Assembly (NCBI GenBank): GCA_021713295.1
Contig: JAKJJU010000004.1
Coordinates: forward strand, 52,152-116,151
DNA from: Thiotrichales bacterium 19S3-11
GTDB taxonomy: Bacteria > Pseudomonadota > Gammaproteobacteria > Francisellales > Francisellaceae
Reading direction: 5' to 3'
DNA length: 64,000 nucleotides
Within the stretch, counting starts at the first letter, position 1; each line of letters begins with the position of its first letter. A program made the position numbers and the translations under genes. Under the pieces are notes generated by a model. The model did no database searches. It had not been told where the DNA came from and was given only the letters and a program-made list of their open reading frames with translations. Below, piece after piece: positions 27,324 through 36,064 of this stretch.

Positions 27324-28607
27324 ATGAAAGAAGTTATTCTTCCAGTTAAACATCCTGTTAAAGGTATTGTCTCTTTGCCAGGATCGAAAAGTTTGGTCAA
27401 CCGAGTTTTAATTTTAGCTGCATTAGCAGATGGCCAGTCTATTATTTCTAATATGTTATTTAGTGATGATTCAATTGCTTGCCTAAATGCATTAAAAGCA
27501 TTAGGTATCGTTATGGATATAGATCAAGCTAAAAGAGAAGTACAAGTTATCGGTTGTAATCATCAGTTTAATGTTAATTTAGCGAATGTTTATTGCCATG
27601 ACTCAGGTACAGTAACACGTTTTTTATTACCGGTTTGTGCGGCAATGAAAGAGCTGAAATTTCATTTTTCAGCATCAAAAAGAATGTCACAACGGCCACT
27701 TTTAAGTCTGTTGGAAGTATTGATTGAGCAAGGCTGTAGGATTGATTATGAAACACATCGCCATCAGATGCCTTTTTATTTGAATGCAAATGGTTTAATC
27801 GGTGGGGATATTTTTATACCAAGTGTTGAAAGCTCACAATTTTTATCAGGACTTCTAATGGCGAGTCCGCTTGCAAGTAATGATGTTTTAATTCACACAA
27901 AAGCACACAAGCAGTTAACCTATGTTGATATGACCGTGGACGTTATGCAACATTTTGGTGTAGCAGTCGAGAGAGTTCTTACCCAAGATAGTTATCGTAT
28001 TAAGGCACATCAGCATTACCAAGGGCAAAATTATACATTAGAGCCTGATATTTCAACGGCTTCTTACTTTGCAGCAGCAGCTGCATTAACGAATGGTCAT
28101 GTGTTACTAGAGCATGTGCATGAAAATACGCTTCAAGGAGATATTCAGTTTTTAAATCTGTTAGAGCAAATGGGCTGTCATGTTGAATATCATCATCAAG
28201 GCGTGACAGTGACAGGAGCTAAGCAATTAAAAGGTGTTAATGTAAATATGGCAACCTTTTCAGATACGTTTATGACTTTAGCAGCAATCGCATCGTTTGC
28301 GCAGACAAAGACACAGATTACTGGAATTGGCCACACCAGATTGCAAGAATCAGATCGAATTTTGGCAATTTCAACTGAGTTGAAAAAGCTAGGAGCCAAA
28401 CTTGAGACTACGAACGATAGTATTACTATTTATCCATCAGAGTTACATGGCGCAATAGTATCAGGCTGTGGTGATCACCGTATAGCGATGTCATTGAGTT
28501 TGATTGGCCTTAGAGTAGCCGGTGTTGAAATCACAGATAGTCAATGTGTTGCTAAAACATGTCCGGATTATTTTCATAGGCTTCGTAGACTTACAGGTGA
28601 AAGTTAA
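27324..28607 (+). CDS. aroA: EPSP synthase (3-phosphoshikimate 1-carboxyvinyltransferase)
   Basis: AroA transfers enolpyruvate from PEP to shikimate-3-phosphate in aromatic amino-acid synthesis. The 427-residue protein has the N-terminal LPGSKSLVNRVLILAAL, the central DSGTVTRFLLPVCA (in place of the usual NAGTAxRxL) and the C-terminal TRLQESDRILAISTELKKLGA and GDHRIAMSLSL signatures. The length is normal. DSGTVTRF at the glycine-96 loop places it near the usual glyphosate-binding region; the D and S there are a minor deviation. It is a separate transcription unit 65 bases after the NAGPA-like gene. Confidence 0.96.
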   Translation: MKEVILPVKHPVKGIVSLPGSKSLVNRVLILAALADGQSIISNMLFSDDSIACLNALKALGIVMDIDQAKREVQVIGCNHQFNVNLANVYCHDSGTVTRFLLPVCAAMKELKFHFSASKRMSQRPLLSLLEVLIEQGCRIDYETHRHQMPFYLNANGLIGGDIFIPSVESSQFLSGLLMASPLASNDVLIHTKAHKQLTYVDMTVDVMQHFGVAVERVLTQDSYRIKAHQHYQGQNYTLEPDISTASYFAAAAALTNGHVLLEHVHENTLQGDIQFLNLLEQMGCHVEYHHQGVTVTGAKQLKGVNVNMATFSDTFMTLAAIASFAQTKTQITGIGHTRLQESDRILAISTELKKLGAKLETTNDSITIYPSELHGAIVSGCGDHRIAMSLSLIGLRVAGVEITDSQCVAKTCPDYFHRLRRLTGES

Positions 28608-28697
28608 ATTAATAGGATGATGATCTTTAATTTAGTTTGAGTAAATGATAAAAAAACCTTTATACTTTTAAAGAGTTTTTAGAAAGGTGGAGTGCTT

Positions 28698-29372
28698 GTG
28701 AGTTTATCTGAGTTTTACCAATCTGAACGATTGTTGTTGGATAAGTTAACAAAAGAGGTTGTTGCTAAGGTATGCCTTATTATTGGTAGTAGCGATCGAT
28801 CGCTATTAGCGAGTACCAATGAGCAGTTTATCTATACGGGTAGCTTTTTTCATAATCAACAAAACCCTACCGATGGCATTTTTTCACCAGAGCATTTACC
28901 ATTTAAAGAAAATACGCTTGACTTACTTGTTTTATATCATGTTTTTCCAATGTTTAAATTTCCAGGTAAAGTTTTGCAAGAAGCATTTTTTTCACTTAAA
29001 GAAGGTGGTCGTTTGGTTATTAGCCATGCAAATCCTAAAAATATTATCGCTGAAGAAGCTGTTATTAAGCAGTTTCGCGAACAAGGAGTAGCAGCTGAGC
29101 AACTTGTCTATCATCATCATAGTTTAAGACGAGTGACAGAGTCATTAAAGTTACAAGGTTTTTCATATGTTAATATAGAGGCATTAGTGCCTGATAATGC
29201 ATTAAAACGTTTATTTTGTAGTCTATTACCACAGCTAGTTTTGGGTTGGCTGATTGTCTATGAAAAGCAAGCGATTCCTCTAACACCTTTTGGTGAACGT
29301 GAGCGTGTTGAGGTTTTAAAAAATAAATACATAGTTAATGCTGCAACGATGAATCAATATAAAGAAAAATAA
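28698..29372 (+). CDS. Class I SAM-dependent methyltransferase (YafS-like)
   Basis: The 224-residue protein has a degenerate nucleotide-binding start ([14 protein letters not shown], lacking the classic GxGxG), the second strand region [18 protein letters not shown] with the usual acidic-hydrophobic pattern, and [20 protein letters not shown], matching motif IV-V of Methyltransf_11. It stands immediately upstream of rnhA, which also neighbours the methyltransferase gene yafS in E. coli. The substrate is unknown. Two in-frame GTG codons (28692 and 28698) could start it; 28698 has GGAG five bases upstream. rnhA follows after 16 bases. Confidence 0.8.
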   Translation: MSLSEFYQSERLLLDKLTKEVVAKVCLIIGSSDRSLLASTNEQFIYTGSFFHNQQNPTDGIFSPEHLPFKENTLDLLVLYHVFPMFKFPGKVLQEAFFSLKEGGRLVISHANPKNIIAEEAVIKQFREQGVAAEQLVYHHHSLRRVTESLKLQGFSYVNIEALVPDNALKRLFCSLLPQLVLGWLIVYEKQAIPLTPFGERERVEVLKNKYIVNAATMNQYKEK

Positions 29373-29388
29373 AAGGTTATACGAATCA

Positions 29389-29835
29389 ATGTTAAAAAAA
29401 CCAAATGTTATTATTTATACGGATGGTGCTTGTAAAGGTAATCCTGGCGTTGGTGGTTGGGGTGTTTTACTGAAGTATAAAAATAAAACTAAAAAGTTAT
29501 ATGGTGGAGAGAAAAATACGACCAATAATCAAATGGAATTAACTGCCGCAATTGAAGCCTTAAAATGTTTGAAACAGTCGTCACTTGTTGACTTATATAC
29601 AGATTCTACCTATGTTAAAAACGGTATTTTACAATGGATTCATAATTGGAAGAAAAATAATTGGAAAACAGCTCAGAAAAAGCCTGTGAAAAATAAAGAG
29701 CTATGGCTTGAATTGGATCATCAATTACAAAAACATCAAGTTAGATGGCATTGGGTTAAGGGGCATGCAGGTATAGAGGGCAATGAAATTGCCGATCAAC
29801 TGGCCAATTTAGGTGTTGAATCTCTTAGGCTTTGA
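29389..29835 (+). CDS. rnhA: Ribonuclease HI
   Basis: RNase HI cuts the RNA strand of RNA:DNA hybrids. The 148-residue protein contains the four carboxylates of the active site: Asp in [12 protein letters not shown], Glu in [13 protein letters not shown], Asp in [12 protein letters not shown] and Asp in [23 protein letters not shown] carries the flexible-loop histidine. The length is typical of the proteobacterial enzyme. It is co-directional with the methyltransferase gene. The last 40 bases overlap the protein-kinase gene running the other way. Confidence 0.97.
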   Translation: MLKKPNVIIYTDGACKGNPGVGGWGVLLKYKNKTKKLYGGEKNTTNNQMELTAAIEALKCLKQSSLVDLYTDSTYVKNGILQWIHNWKKNNWKTAQKKPVKNKELWLELDHQLQKHQVRWHWVKGHAGIEGNEIADQLANLGVESLRL

Positions 29836-31187
29836 TGTTTACAAGAATTGTCATAAAAAGGTTGAGTGGGTTGTTGAAATGTTGAGAGTAGATTTTCTCT
29901 CTCATTTTCAAAAAGTTGTTTGAGGTTATTGTTGGTGGTGTTGTTAGAAAATGTTTCTAAAATTTCAATTAATTTGCTTGCTTCTTCAACGTCCCACACT
30001 AAAGCTTGTAGTGAATATAATGAGCTCATTAAATCCTGGTCGGACTGGTTATCAGGTAATACTAATTCGGTCATTACTGATTGACATATCGATTTTAGGC
30101 TGCTAATGAATTGAATGTCAGGTGGATTTTCTTCTACTAAATAATGAAATTTATCATAATTAAACGTTCTGTTTTTGTAAGATGAAATAATGTCCTTTTG
30201 CAAATTTCTGTTTTTGAATAAGATGCTTTGATTGTCTTCTGTCAGCATTTCGTATCGATATAAGATTAAATATACGACTATATCGCCTACTTGAATGTTT
30301 TTTGATAACCCTTTAGAGGTATTAAAAAGGTCATTTAAAATTTTATTATTGATAATATGCTCATCATTTAATATCCAAGTTACGGCTTCTTCTTTGAGCC
30401 TTTCATTTTCATCATTTCTTGTAGTGAATTCGTTGTTATTATAATTATGAATAATTTTTGGAAGATATATGGTTCTTAGAAGAGCAAAAATATCTGCTTT
30501 GCTTTCAGATAGGCTAAGATAGTCTTTTGGCAAATATAATTTAGTGCGAGGCAACTGAGGATTAAATAGGGTGTTGCTATTTATATCCTTGGCAGAAGAG
30601 AAATCAATTAAATGAACTTCACCGTTCTTATCTATAACAATATTTTCTGGTTTAATATCACCATGTGTATAACCTTTAGTGTGAAGCTCATAGACTTCAA
30701 TAGCTATTTGAATAGCAAGTTCAATTTGCTTATCATGGTCATCTAATATTTTATTTATCGTCGAACGAAGCGGGCTTCCTAAATAGTAATAAGCCAGATA
30801 TAGTTTTTTTTTGCGCTTTAAACCACCTATTCCTAATCCAAGATCAAGCATAGTGTTAAGTTCATTGTCAAAAATACTATTTACATTCATTATACTATTT
30901 TTTTTTATAATTTTTAATGCATAGATATTTTCTTTATTATCATAAGCTATTTTTACCTTGTTATGACCTATAGAACTTAAACTTTCATGAGAAATACACA
31001 AAATAGTTGCATTAGAGTTATAGGATACTTTGATAAATGAATAATTAATCGTGGTAGTATTTTTTCTAAAGCGCTTATTCATTCTATTTTTAATCGATTG
31101 TCTGCTTAATTTATGAGACTTTACTTGATGGAAAAAATATTCTTCGGCATAAGCAAATTGTGTATTTAATGTTTCATCAATGTACAT
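29796..31187 (-). CDS. Eukaryotic-like protein kinase, candidate effector
   Basis: A kinase core occupies residues 60-280 of 463: the ATP-binding lysine Lys92 in YALKIIKK, a likely helix-C glutamate near 109 (FDNELN), the catalytic loop [13 protein letters not shown] (residues 174-186, HGD in place of HRD, Asp177 and Asn182 kept) and the metal-binding DFS (LIDFSSA, Asp195, in place of DFG). The glycine loop is weak. A 60-residue N-terminal basic region and a C-terminal helical region of about 180 residues are unassigned. No membrane helix is present, unlike PknB-type receptors, so this resembles secreted bacterial effectors. Its own promoter is visible at 31249-31277. Confidence 0.8.
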   Translation of the reverse strand: MYIDETLNTQFAYAEEYFFHQVKSHKLSRQSIKNRMNKRFRKNTTTINYSFIKVSYNSNATILCISHESLSSIGHNKVKIAYDNKENIYALKIIKKNSIMNVNSIFDNELNTMLDLGLGIGGLKRKKKLYLAYYYLGSPLRSTINKILDDHDKQIELAIQIAIEVYELHTKGYTHGDIKPENIVIDKNGEVHLIDFSSAKDINSNTLFNPQLPRTKLYLPKDYLSLSESKADIFALLRTIYLPKIIHNYNNNEFTTRNDENERLKEEAVTWILNDEHIINNKILNDLFNTSKGLSKNIQVGDIVVYLILYRYEMLTEDNQSILFKNRNLQKDIISSYKNRTFNYDKFHYLVEENPPDIQFISSLKSICQSVMTELVLPDNQSDQDLMSSLYSLQALVWDVEEASKLIEILETFSNNTTNNNLKQLFENERENLLSTFQQPTQPFYDNSCKHQSLRDSTPKLAS

Positions 31188-31248
31188 TTTAGATCTCTCT
31201 TTTCCAATATGAATTTTTTAGCTTGTGGTGAAAAGTTAAAACCCGCGA

Positions 31249-31277
31249 ATTATAACGCAGTGAGTTGCAAATGACAA
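31249..31277 (-). promoter_or_regulatory. Sigma70 promoter of the protein-kinase gene
   Basis: Read on the minus strand: TTGTCA, a 17-base spacer, then TATAAT, about 60 bases upstream of the kinase ATG. It is close to consensus and of ideal spacing. Confidence 0.65.
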
Positions 31278-31437
31278 TTCAAAGAAACCTTTAGGCAAGG
31301 TAGGCACGCAGGGCGTTTTATAATTTGGTTTGATAATAGACAAAATAATTCTTATTTTTTTCATTTATTATAGAATCAAACCTATGGTATGATTCTCAAT
31401 CTATGGAGCTGATTAAGGATATAAGGAGGATTATTCT

Positions 31438-33141
31438 GTGCTTTTAGATCAAACTCATCAGGTAATGGACATTGCCAATAGTAGCCAAATAGAAATTACC
31501 AGTATTAAGCAAGTGCAATCTCAAATTGAGCGAACCATGACATGGACAAATTGGAGTGGAAATCTACAATACAAGCCGACTGCAGAAGATGGCCAATATT
31601 ATTTTTTGCCGACGAATGAGAGTGAGCTTAAATCAATTATTAATCAGGCTATGCAATCACAATCGACGATTAAGCTACGTGTATCCGGACAACGTCATTC
31701 AGCAACACCATTAATTGTTAATAGCAATGAGAATAATCCTCAAATAAATACTCAGCATGGTAGTCAATGGACAGTTGATTTAGCTTGTTATAATGACCTT
31801 GGGGAACAGGGCAATAATGATATTGTTATTGATAAAGCCAATTTAACGGTAACCGTTAATGCAGGGGTTACAGAAGATCAACTAGATGCGTATTTAACAG
31901 CAAATAATTTAATGTTAAAAACAGTGACTGCCGGCGGATTTTTTAGTGTAGGCGGCATGGCTGCTGTTGATGTGCATGGGGCAACGGTTGATAACTCTAT
32001 ACTTGCAGATACAATAATTGCTTATACGGTAATGAATGATAAGGGACAAAAGAAAACGTATGATATGAATTCTCGCTTATTTAAGGGATTTAAGCCATTA
32101 CAATTTCACCGTGTTTCTCTAGGAACATTGGGAATTATTACTTCTGTAACATTTAAAGTACAACCAAGACCGTATAAGAATACACTTGTGCCATCGCAAT
32201 CATATTATTCAATTAATGATAAAGATGCGTTTATTAATACGTATGAAAATTTATTATTTTCTAAGAGATATCAGAGTGTTGAGTCTTTTTATAATCCTTA
32301 TGCAACGTATTATAATGTATTGGCATTACGTTGGAGTATTGACTCAAATCCGAATACACCAATTTTAAATAATCCTGTGCCAGAGAAAGTCGAAACAGCG
32401 TGTGAAATTGCACAGAAAAGACAGTGGGGAGCTCCATTATTAAATCCAGTAGCAGAAACATTGGTTCAAAATACAGGTCAGAGTATACAAAATAATGGTA
32501 CAGAATTATCTGGTAATACATCGATAAGTGGTGCTATGGCTGAGATATATGATCAGATGAATACCGCTATTGAAGCAAATAAAGCAATGTGGCTAACTCA
32601 ATCAACAAGAGCCGCTTTTATGTCTTATTTTATTCCACTACCTAAAAATCGATATCATGGCTTAGATGTTGCTTGGGATGCCTTACAAATTATTACCAAT
32701 CGTTTAAAAGAACATCATGATTTTACGATGATTATACCGCCAGAGTTTCGCTTTGTAAGAGGCAGTGATGCATTGCTTGCTGGTGTTTATTCAGATGACC
32801 CTGATCAATTATTTATTTCCATAGAAGTATTAGCAATGACTAAAAAAACGGATACAACCAATTATCCGCAAAATATATTAAACTTTTTTGCTAATATTGA
32901 GTATCAATGGGTTAAATTAGGCGGTATTCCACATCAGGGTAAACTATATGGATTTTTTGATCCATCAACGTTTGATCCGCAAAAAGACATTAAAGGTGTA
33001 GCACCATTTAATCCCAATTATATTCAAACACTGAATCAACGTAGAGGTGAGCGCTTAAAGGTATTTGCAGAATACAAAAAAATGCTTGACCCCAAAGGTG
33101 TTTTTTCAAATGCCTATACGGATTCAATTACAAGCGGCTAA
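31438..33141 (+). CDS. FAD-linked sugar-lactone/alditol oxidase
   Basis: This 567-residue flavoprotein belongs to the aldonolactone/alditol oxidase group (FAD_binding_4 then ALO). The FAD domain has FLPTNESELKSII, the motif VSGQRHSATPLIV (the site of covalent FAD attachment in several relatives), and TVTAGGFFSVGGMAAVDVHGAT, followed by HRVSLGTLGIITSVTFKVQ. C-terminal ALO-type segments follow. Family members oxidise L-gulonolactone, D-arabinono-lactone or sugar alcohols using oxygen. There is no signal peptide. It has an excellent AAGGAGG site before a GTG start. A GAATCA/TGATTC dyad (31373-31395) precedes it. The cupin gene behind it overlaps by four bases. Confidence 0.85.
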   Translation: MLLDQTHQVMDIANSSQIEITSIKQVQSQIERTMTWTNWSGNLQYKPTAEDGQYYFLPTNESELKSIINQAMQSQSTIKLRVSGQRHSATPLIVNSNENNPQINTQHGSQWTVDLACYNDLGEQGNNDIVIDKANLTVTVNAGVTEDQLDAYLTANNLMLKTVTAGGFFSVGGMAAVDVHGATVDNSILADTIIAYTVMNDKGQKKTYDMNSRLFKGFKPLQFHRVSLGTLGIITSVTFKVQPRPYKNTLVPSQSYYSINDKDAFINTYENLLFSKRYQSVESFYNPYATYYNVLALRWSIDSNPNTPILNNPVPEKVETACEIAQKRQWGAPLLNPVAETLVQNTGQSIQNNGTELSGNTSISGAMAEIYDQMNTAIEANKAMWLTQSTRAAFMSYFIPLPKNRYHGLDVAWDALQIITNRLKEHHDFTMIIPPEFRFVRGSDALLAGVYSDDPDQLFISIEVLAMTKKTDTTNYPQNILNFFANIEYQWVKLGGIPHQGKLYGFFDPSTFDPQKDIKGVAPFNPNYIQTLNQRRGERLKVFAEYKKMLDPKGVFSNAYTDSITSG

Positions 33142-33497
33142 CGGTTATAAACATCTTCTATTCTAACGATATCATCTTCACCTAAGTAATTGCCAATTTG
33201 AACCTCAATAATTTCGCAAGGTGTCGTTGTTTGATTTTCCATTCGATGAATTTGTTCTTTCTCGATATAAACATGATCGTTAACTTGGTAAGTTTTTTTT
33301 GTATTGCCAATACTAAATGTTGGTGACCCCTTTACAACAACCCAATGCTCAGCTCGTTTAAAATGTTTTTGTAAAGATAATATTCCGCCTGGGTTAACGG
33401 TAATTGTTTTTACTTGATAACCTTCAGCTAATTCAAGTGTACGATATGTGCCCCAAGGGCGATGATAAGTCTTACCAATTTCATTGATTTCACTCAT
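33138..33497 (-). CDS. Mannose-6-phosphate isomerase type II cupin
   Basis: A 119-residue stand-alone domain equivalent to the C-terminal half of bifunctional GMP-PMI enzymes. It shows RPWGTYRTLE, the cupin motif with SLQKHFKRAEHWVVVKG (the metal-binding histidines), VYIEKEQIHRMEN and the family-typical ending LGEDDIVRIEDVYN. Such proteins interconvert mannose-6-phosphate and fructose-6-phosphate, or act only as sugar-phosphate cupins. It is followed after 26 bases by the ROK kinase gene upstream in its own transcription unit, which would supply hexose phosphates, so the two probably form an operon (kinase, then isomerase). It meets the FAD oxidase gene tail-to-tail with a four-base overlap. 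Confidence 0.88.
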   Translation of the reverse strand: MSEINEIGKTYHRPWGTYRTLELAEGYQVKTITVNPGGILSLQKHFKRAEHWVVVKGSPTFSIGNTKKTYQVNDHVYIEKEQIHRMENQTTTPCEIIEVQIGNYLGEDDIVRIEDVYNR

Positions 33498-33523
33498 AGG
33501 GATTACTCCTAAGTTATCTTATT

Positions 33524-34432
33524 TTAGCTATATAGTTCATATTCTAGATGTGCTCTTTTTGCTAGGGCTAGTGCACCCATAACGCCTGTATTATCACCCA
33601 AACTAACAGGAACAATGGTTTTTTCAAGGTTATCAATCATTTCATTAACAATATACTGATTTAGTTTTTGTTTAACTTTTTGACGGATTAATGGAAATAA
33701 GTGTTGTTGTTTCATTACACCACCACCTAAAATAATGCGTTGAGGAGATAAGGTCATGATATAGTTAGTGAGCGCTATTGATAAATAGTCAGCTTCAATT
33801 TCCCATCCTGGGTGTGATTTATCAAGCATTAATGCTGACTCTACCTGCCAGCGTGCTTTGATTGCAGGTCCTGAAGCTAAGCCTTCTAAGCAGTTTTTAT
33901 GATAAGGGCAAATACCTTCAAATGGGTCTTTCGTTTTATCTTGTGGAATTAAAATATGTCCCATTTCTGCATGCATTGCACCATGTAGTAGGTTGCCATT
34001 AACCATTGCACCACCACCAATTCCAGTACCGACAGTTAAGTAGATAAAGTCGGTTAATCCTCGAGCAGAGCCCCAATAGTATTCCCCTAATGCGGCAGCA
34101 TTCACATCAGTATCAAAGCCAATCGGCAACTGAAGTTTTTCAGATAATGCTTTGACAATGTTAAAGTCTTTCCAGTGTAGTTTTGGGGTGCTTGTAATTA
34201 AACCGTAGGATTTGGAGTTTTTATTAGGGTCAATGGGGCCAAAGGCACCACAACCAACAGCATCGAGTGGGTATTGCTTTTGTTGTGACTTAAAAAATGA
34301 AACAACCTCATCAATGGTAGCATCTGGTGTTGTCGTTTCAATACGAACTTTCTTAAAAATTTTACCTTCACTATCACCAATTGCACAAATAAATTTCGTG
34401 CCACCAGCTTCAATACCAGCCATGTATGACAT
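33524..34432 (-). CDS. ROK-family sugar kinase (fructokinase-like)
   Basis: The protein is about 302 residues. It has the ATP-binding start AGIEAGGTKFICAIGD, the catalytic-site DTDVNAAALGEYYWG, the GTGIGGGAMVNG segment, and the ROK zinc site HAEMGHILIP with CPYHKNCLEGLASGPA. The spacing and the CxxxxxC(L)EGxxSGPA pattern resemble the fructokinase/glucokinase branch of bacterial ROK kinases. Together with the downstream cupin it could feed fructose or mannose to fructose-6-phosphate. ATG at 34432 is preferred; a TTG two codons earlier with AAGG seven bases upstream is possible. It is divergent from glmU. Confidence 0.88.
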   Translation of the reverse strand: MSYMAGIEAGGTKFICAIGDSEGKIFKKVRIETTTPDATIDEVVSFFKSQQKQYPLDAVGCGAFGPIDPNKNSKSYGLITSTPKLHWKDFNIVKALSEKLQLPIGFDTDVNAAALGEYYWGSARGLTDFIYLTVGTGIGGGAMVNGNLLHGAMHAEMGHILIPQDKTKDPFEGICPYHKNCLEGLASGPAIKARWQVESALMLDKSHPGWEIEADYLSIALTNYIMTLSPQRIILGGGVMKQQHLFPLIRQKVKQKLNQYIVNEMIDNLEKTIVPVSLGDNTGVMGALALAKRAHLEYELYS

Positions 34433-34652
34433 TTTCAATTAAGACCTTATGTTATCAATACTAATACTCGTCATTATACAATACTTTTGCTAAAAGTAAT
34501 TTGACAAAAACAATCGCCCCTCAAATTAGGTAATCATCCATAAATTAAATATTCATTTTAATCTTTTTAAGCATTTCAAATAGAAGTAGGGTACAATGAG
34601 GCGGTTATTAATGATAGCTAGAATGTAATTAAGGGTTAGAAGGAGACTGCTA

Positions 34653-36026
34653 ATGAGGTTATTTGTATTGATTTTAGCAGCAGGTTTAGGTAAACGAATG
34701 AAATCATCTAAACCAAAAGTGTTACAGAACTTAGGCCATAAACCACTGATTGTGCACGTGTTAGATACATTAACCAAAATTGAAGTTGATGAAGTAGGAA
34801 TTATTTATGGGCATTTAGCGGAGCAGTTAAAAATAGCCTTAAATGACCGTTCACTAACATGGATTGAACAAAAACAGATGAAAGGAACGGGCGATGCGCT
34901 AAAAGCTGCCTTACCTTATCTTAAACAAGATGACATGGTTTTAATTCTCTATGGTGATGTTCCATTGATTTCTTCTGAGACGTTAAAGCGTTTTATGACA
35001 AATGTTCGTTGTGATCAACTTGGCATTTTGACAACAACACTCGAGAACCCAACGGGGCTAGGGCGTATCTTAAGAGACGACAACCATCAAGTTATTGGCA
35101 TTGTAGAAGAAAAAGATGCAACTGAAAAAGAGCGTCAAATTAAAGAAGTGAATACAGGAATTTATTATCTAAGCGCTCAGCTATTACAAAAGTGGTTACC
35201 AAAGTTAAACAATAACAATGCACAAGGTGAATACTATTTAACGGATATTGTTGCGATGGCGAAAGATGAGGCCGTTGAAATTGTGACGCACTCACCTGAC
35301 TATCACTTTGAAGTTGTTGGTGTTAATAACCGTCTTGAACTTGCCAATCTAGAGCGTTGTTGGCAGAGATATCAAGCAGAAAAATTATTAAGCGATGGAG
35401 TGATTATCAGCGATCCAAGTCGAATTGATATCAGAGGTAATGTAATCGTTGGCAATGATACAAGTATTGATGTTAACGTTATTTTAGAAGGGGATGTCCG
35501 TATTGGACGCCACTGTAAGATAGGCCCAAATTGTATTTTAAATAATGTAGAGTTAGGAGATTTTGTTTGTATTAAAGCAAACTCGATGCTTGAGGATGCA
35601 CAAATTAAGTCACATGCAGAAATTGGCCCCTATGCAAGAATTCGTCCGCAATGTCTGATTGAAGAAGGCGCAAAAGTTGGCAATTTTGTTGAGTTGAAGA
35701 AAACAACAATTGGTAAAGATTCTAAGGTGAATCATTTAAGCTATCTTGGTGATGCGGTAATGGGTAATAATGTCAATATTGGTGCTGGTGTAATTACTTG
35801 TAATTATGATGGTGTGAATAAGCACCAAACGGTTATTGAAGATGATGTATTTGTTGGTTCTGATTCCCAATTAATAGCACCTGTTAAATTAGCCAAGGGC
35901 TCTTATATTGGTTCAGGCTCAACGATTACTAAAAATACCCCAGAAGGCAAATTAACGATTAATCGATCTAATCGTCAAATGACCTTAGATGCATGGCAAA
36001 GGCCAAAAAAACAAGATAAAAAATAA
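34653..36026 (+). CDS. glmU: Bifunctional UDP-GlcNAc pyrophosphorylase/GlcN-1-P acetyltransferase
   Basis: GlmU makes UDP-N-acetylglucosamine for peptidoglycan and LPS. Residues 1-230 are the uridyltransferase domain (LAAGLGKRMKSSKPKVL, then YGDVPLIS with the metal aspartate). The C-terminal left-handed beta-helix has hexapeptide repeats and the acetyltransferase site NFVELKKTTIGKDSKVNHLSYLGDA. The length (457) equals the usual size. It has an AAGGAG site; a TACAAT -10-like box lies at 34592-34597. glmS follows after 38 bases, the same pairing as in E. coli. Confidence 0.97.
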   Translation: MRLFVLILAAGLGKRMKSSKPKVLQNLGHKPLIVHVLDTLTKIEVDEVGIIYGHLAEQLKIALNDRSLTWIEQKQMKGTGDALKAALPYLKQDDMVLILYGDVPLISSETLKRFMTNVRCDQLGILTTTLENPTGLGRILRDDNHQVIGIVEEKDATEKERQIKEVNTGIYYLSAQLLQKWLPKLNNNNAQGEYYLTDIVAMAKDEAVEIVTHSPDYHFEVVGVNNRLELANLERCWQRYQAEKLLSDGVIISDPSRIDIRGNVIVGNDTSIDVNVILEGDVRIGRHCKIGPNCILNNVELGDFVCIKANSMLEDAQIKSHAEIGPYARIRPQCLIEEGAKVGNFVELKKTTIGKDSKVNHLSYLGDAVMGNNVNIGAGVITCNYDGVNKHQTVIEDDVFVGSDSQLIAPVKLAKGSYIGSGSTITKNTPEGKLTINRSNRQMTLDAWQRPKKQDKK

Positions 36027-36064
36027 GATGACATTATCAAACTATTAAGTAGGAGCGTTCTTTT

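Noticed and set aside
34501..34529. TTGACA at 34501 as glmU promoter
   Set aside because: The -35 is perfect, but no acceptable -10 lies at 16-18 bases (AATTAG), and a better TACAAT is 65 bases further downstream.
36027..36064. glmS ribozyme
   Set aside because: The gap is only 38 bases, far too short for the ribozyme, and glmS is coupled to glmU.
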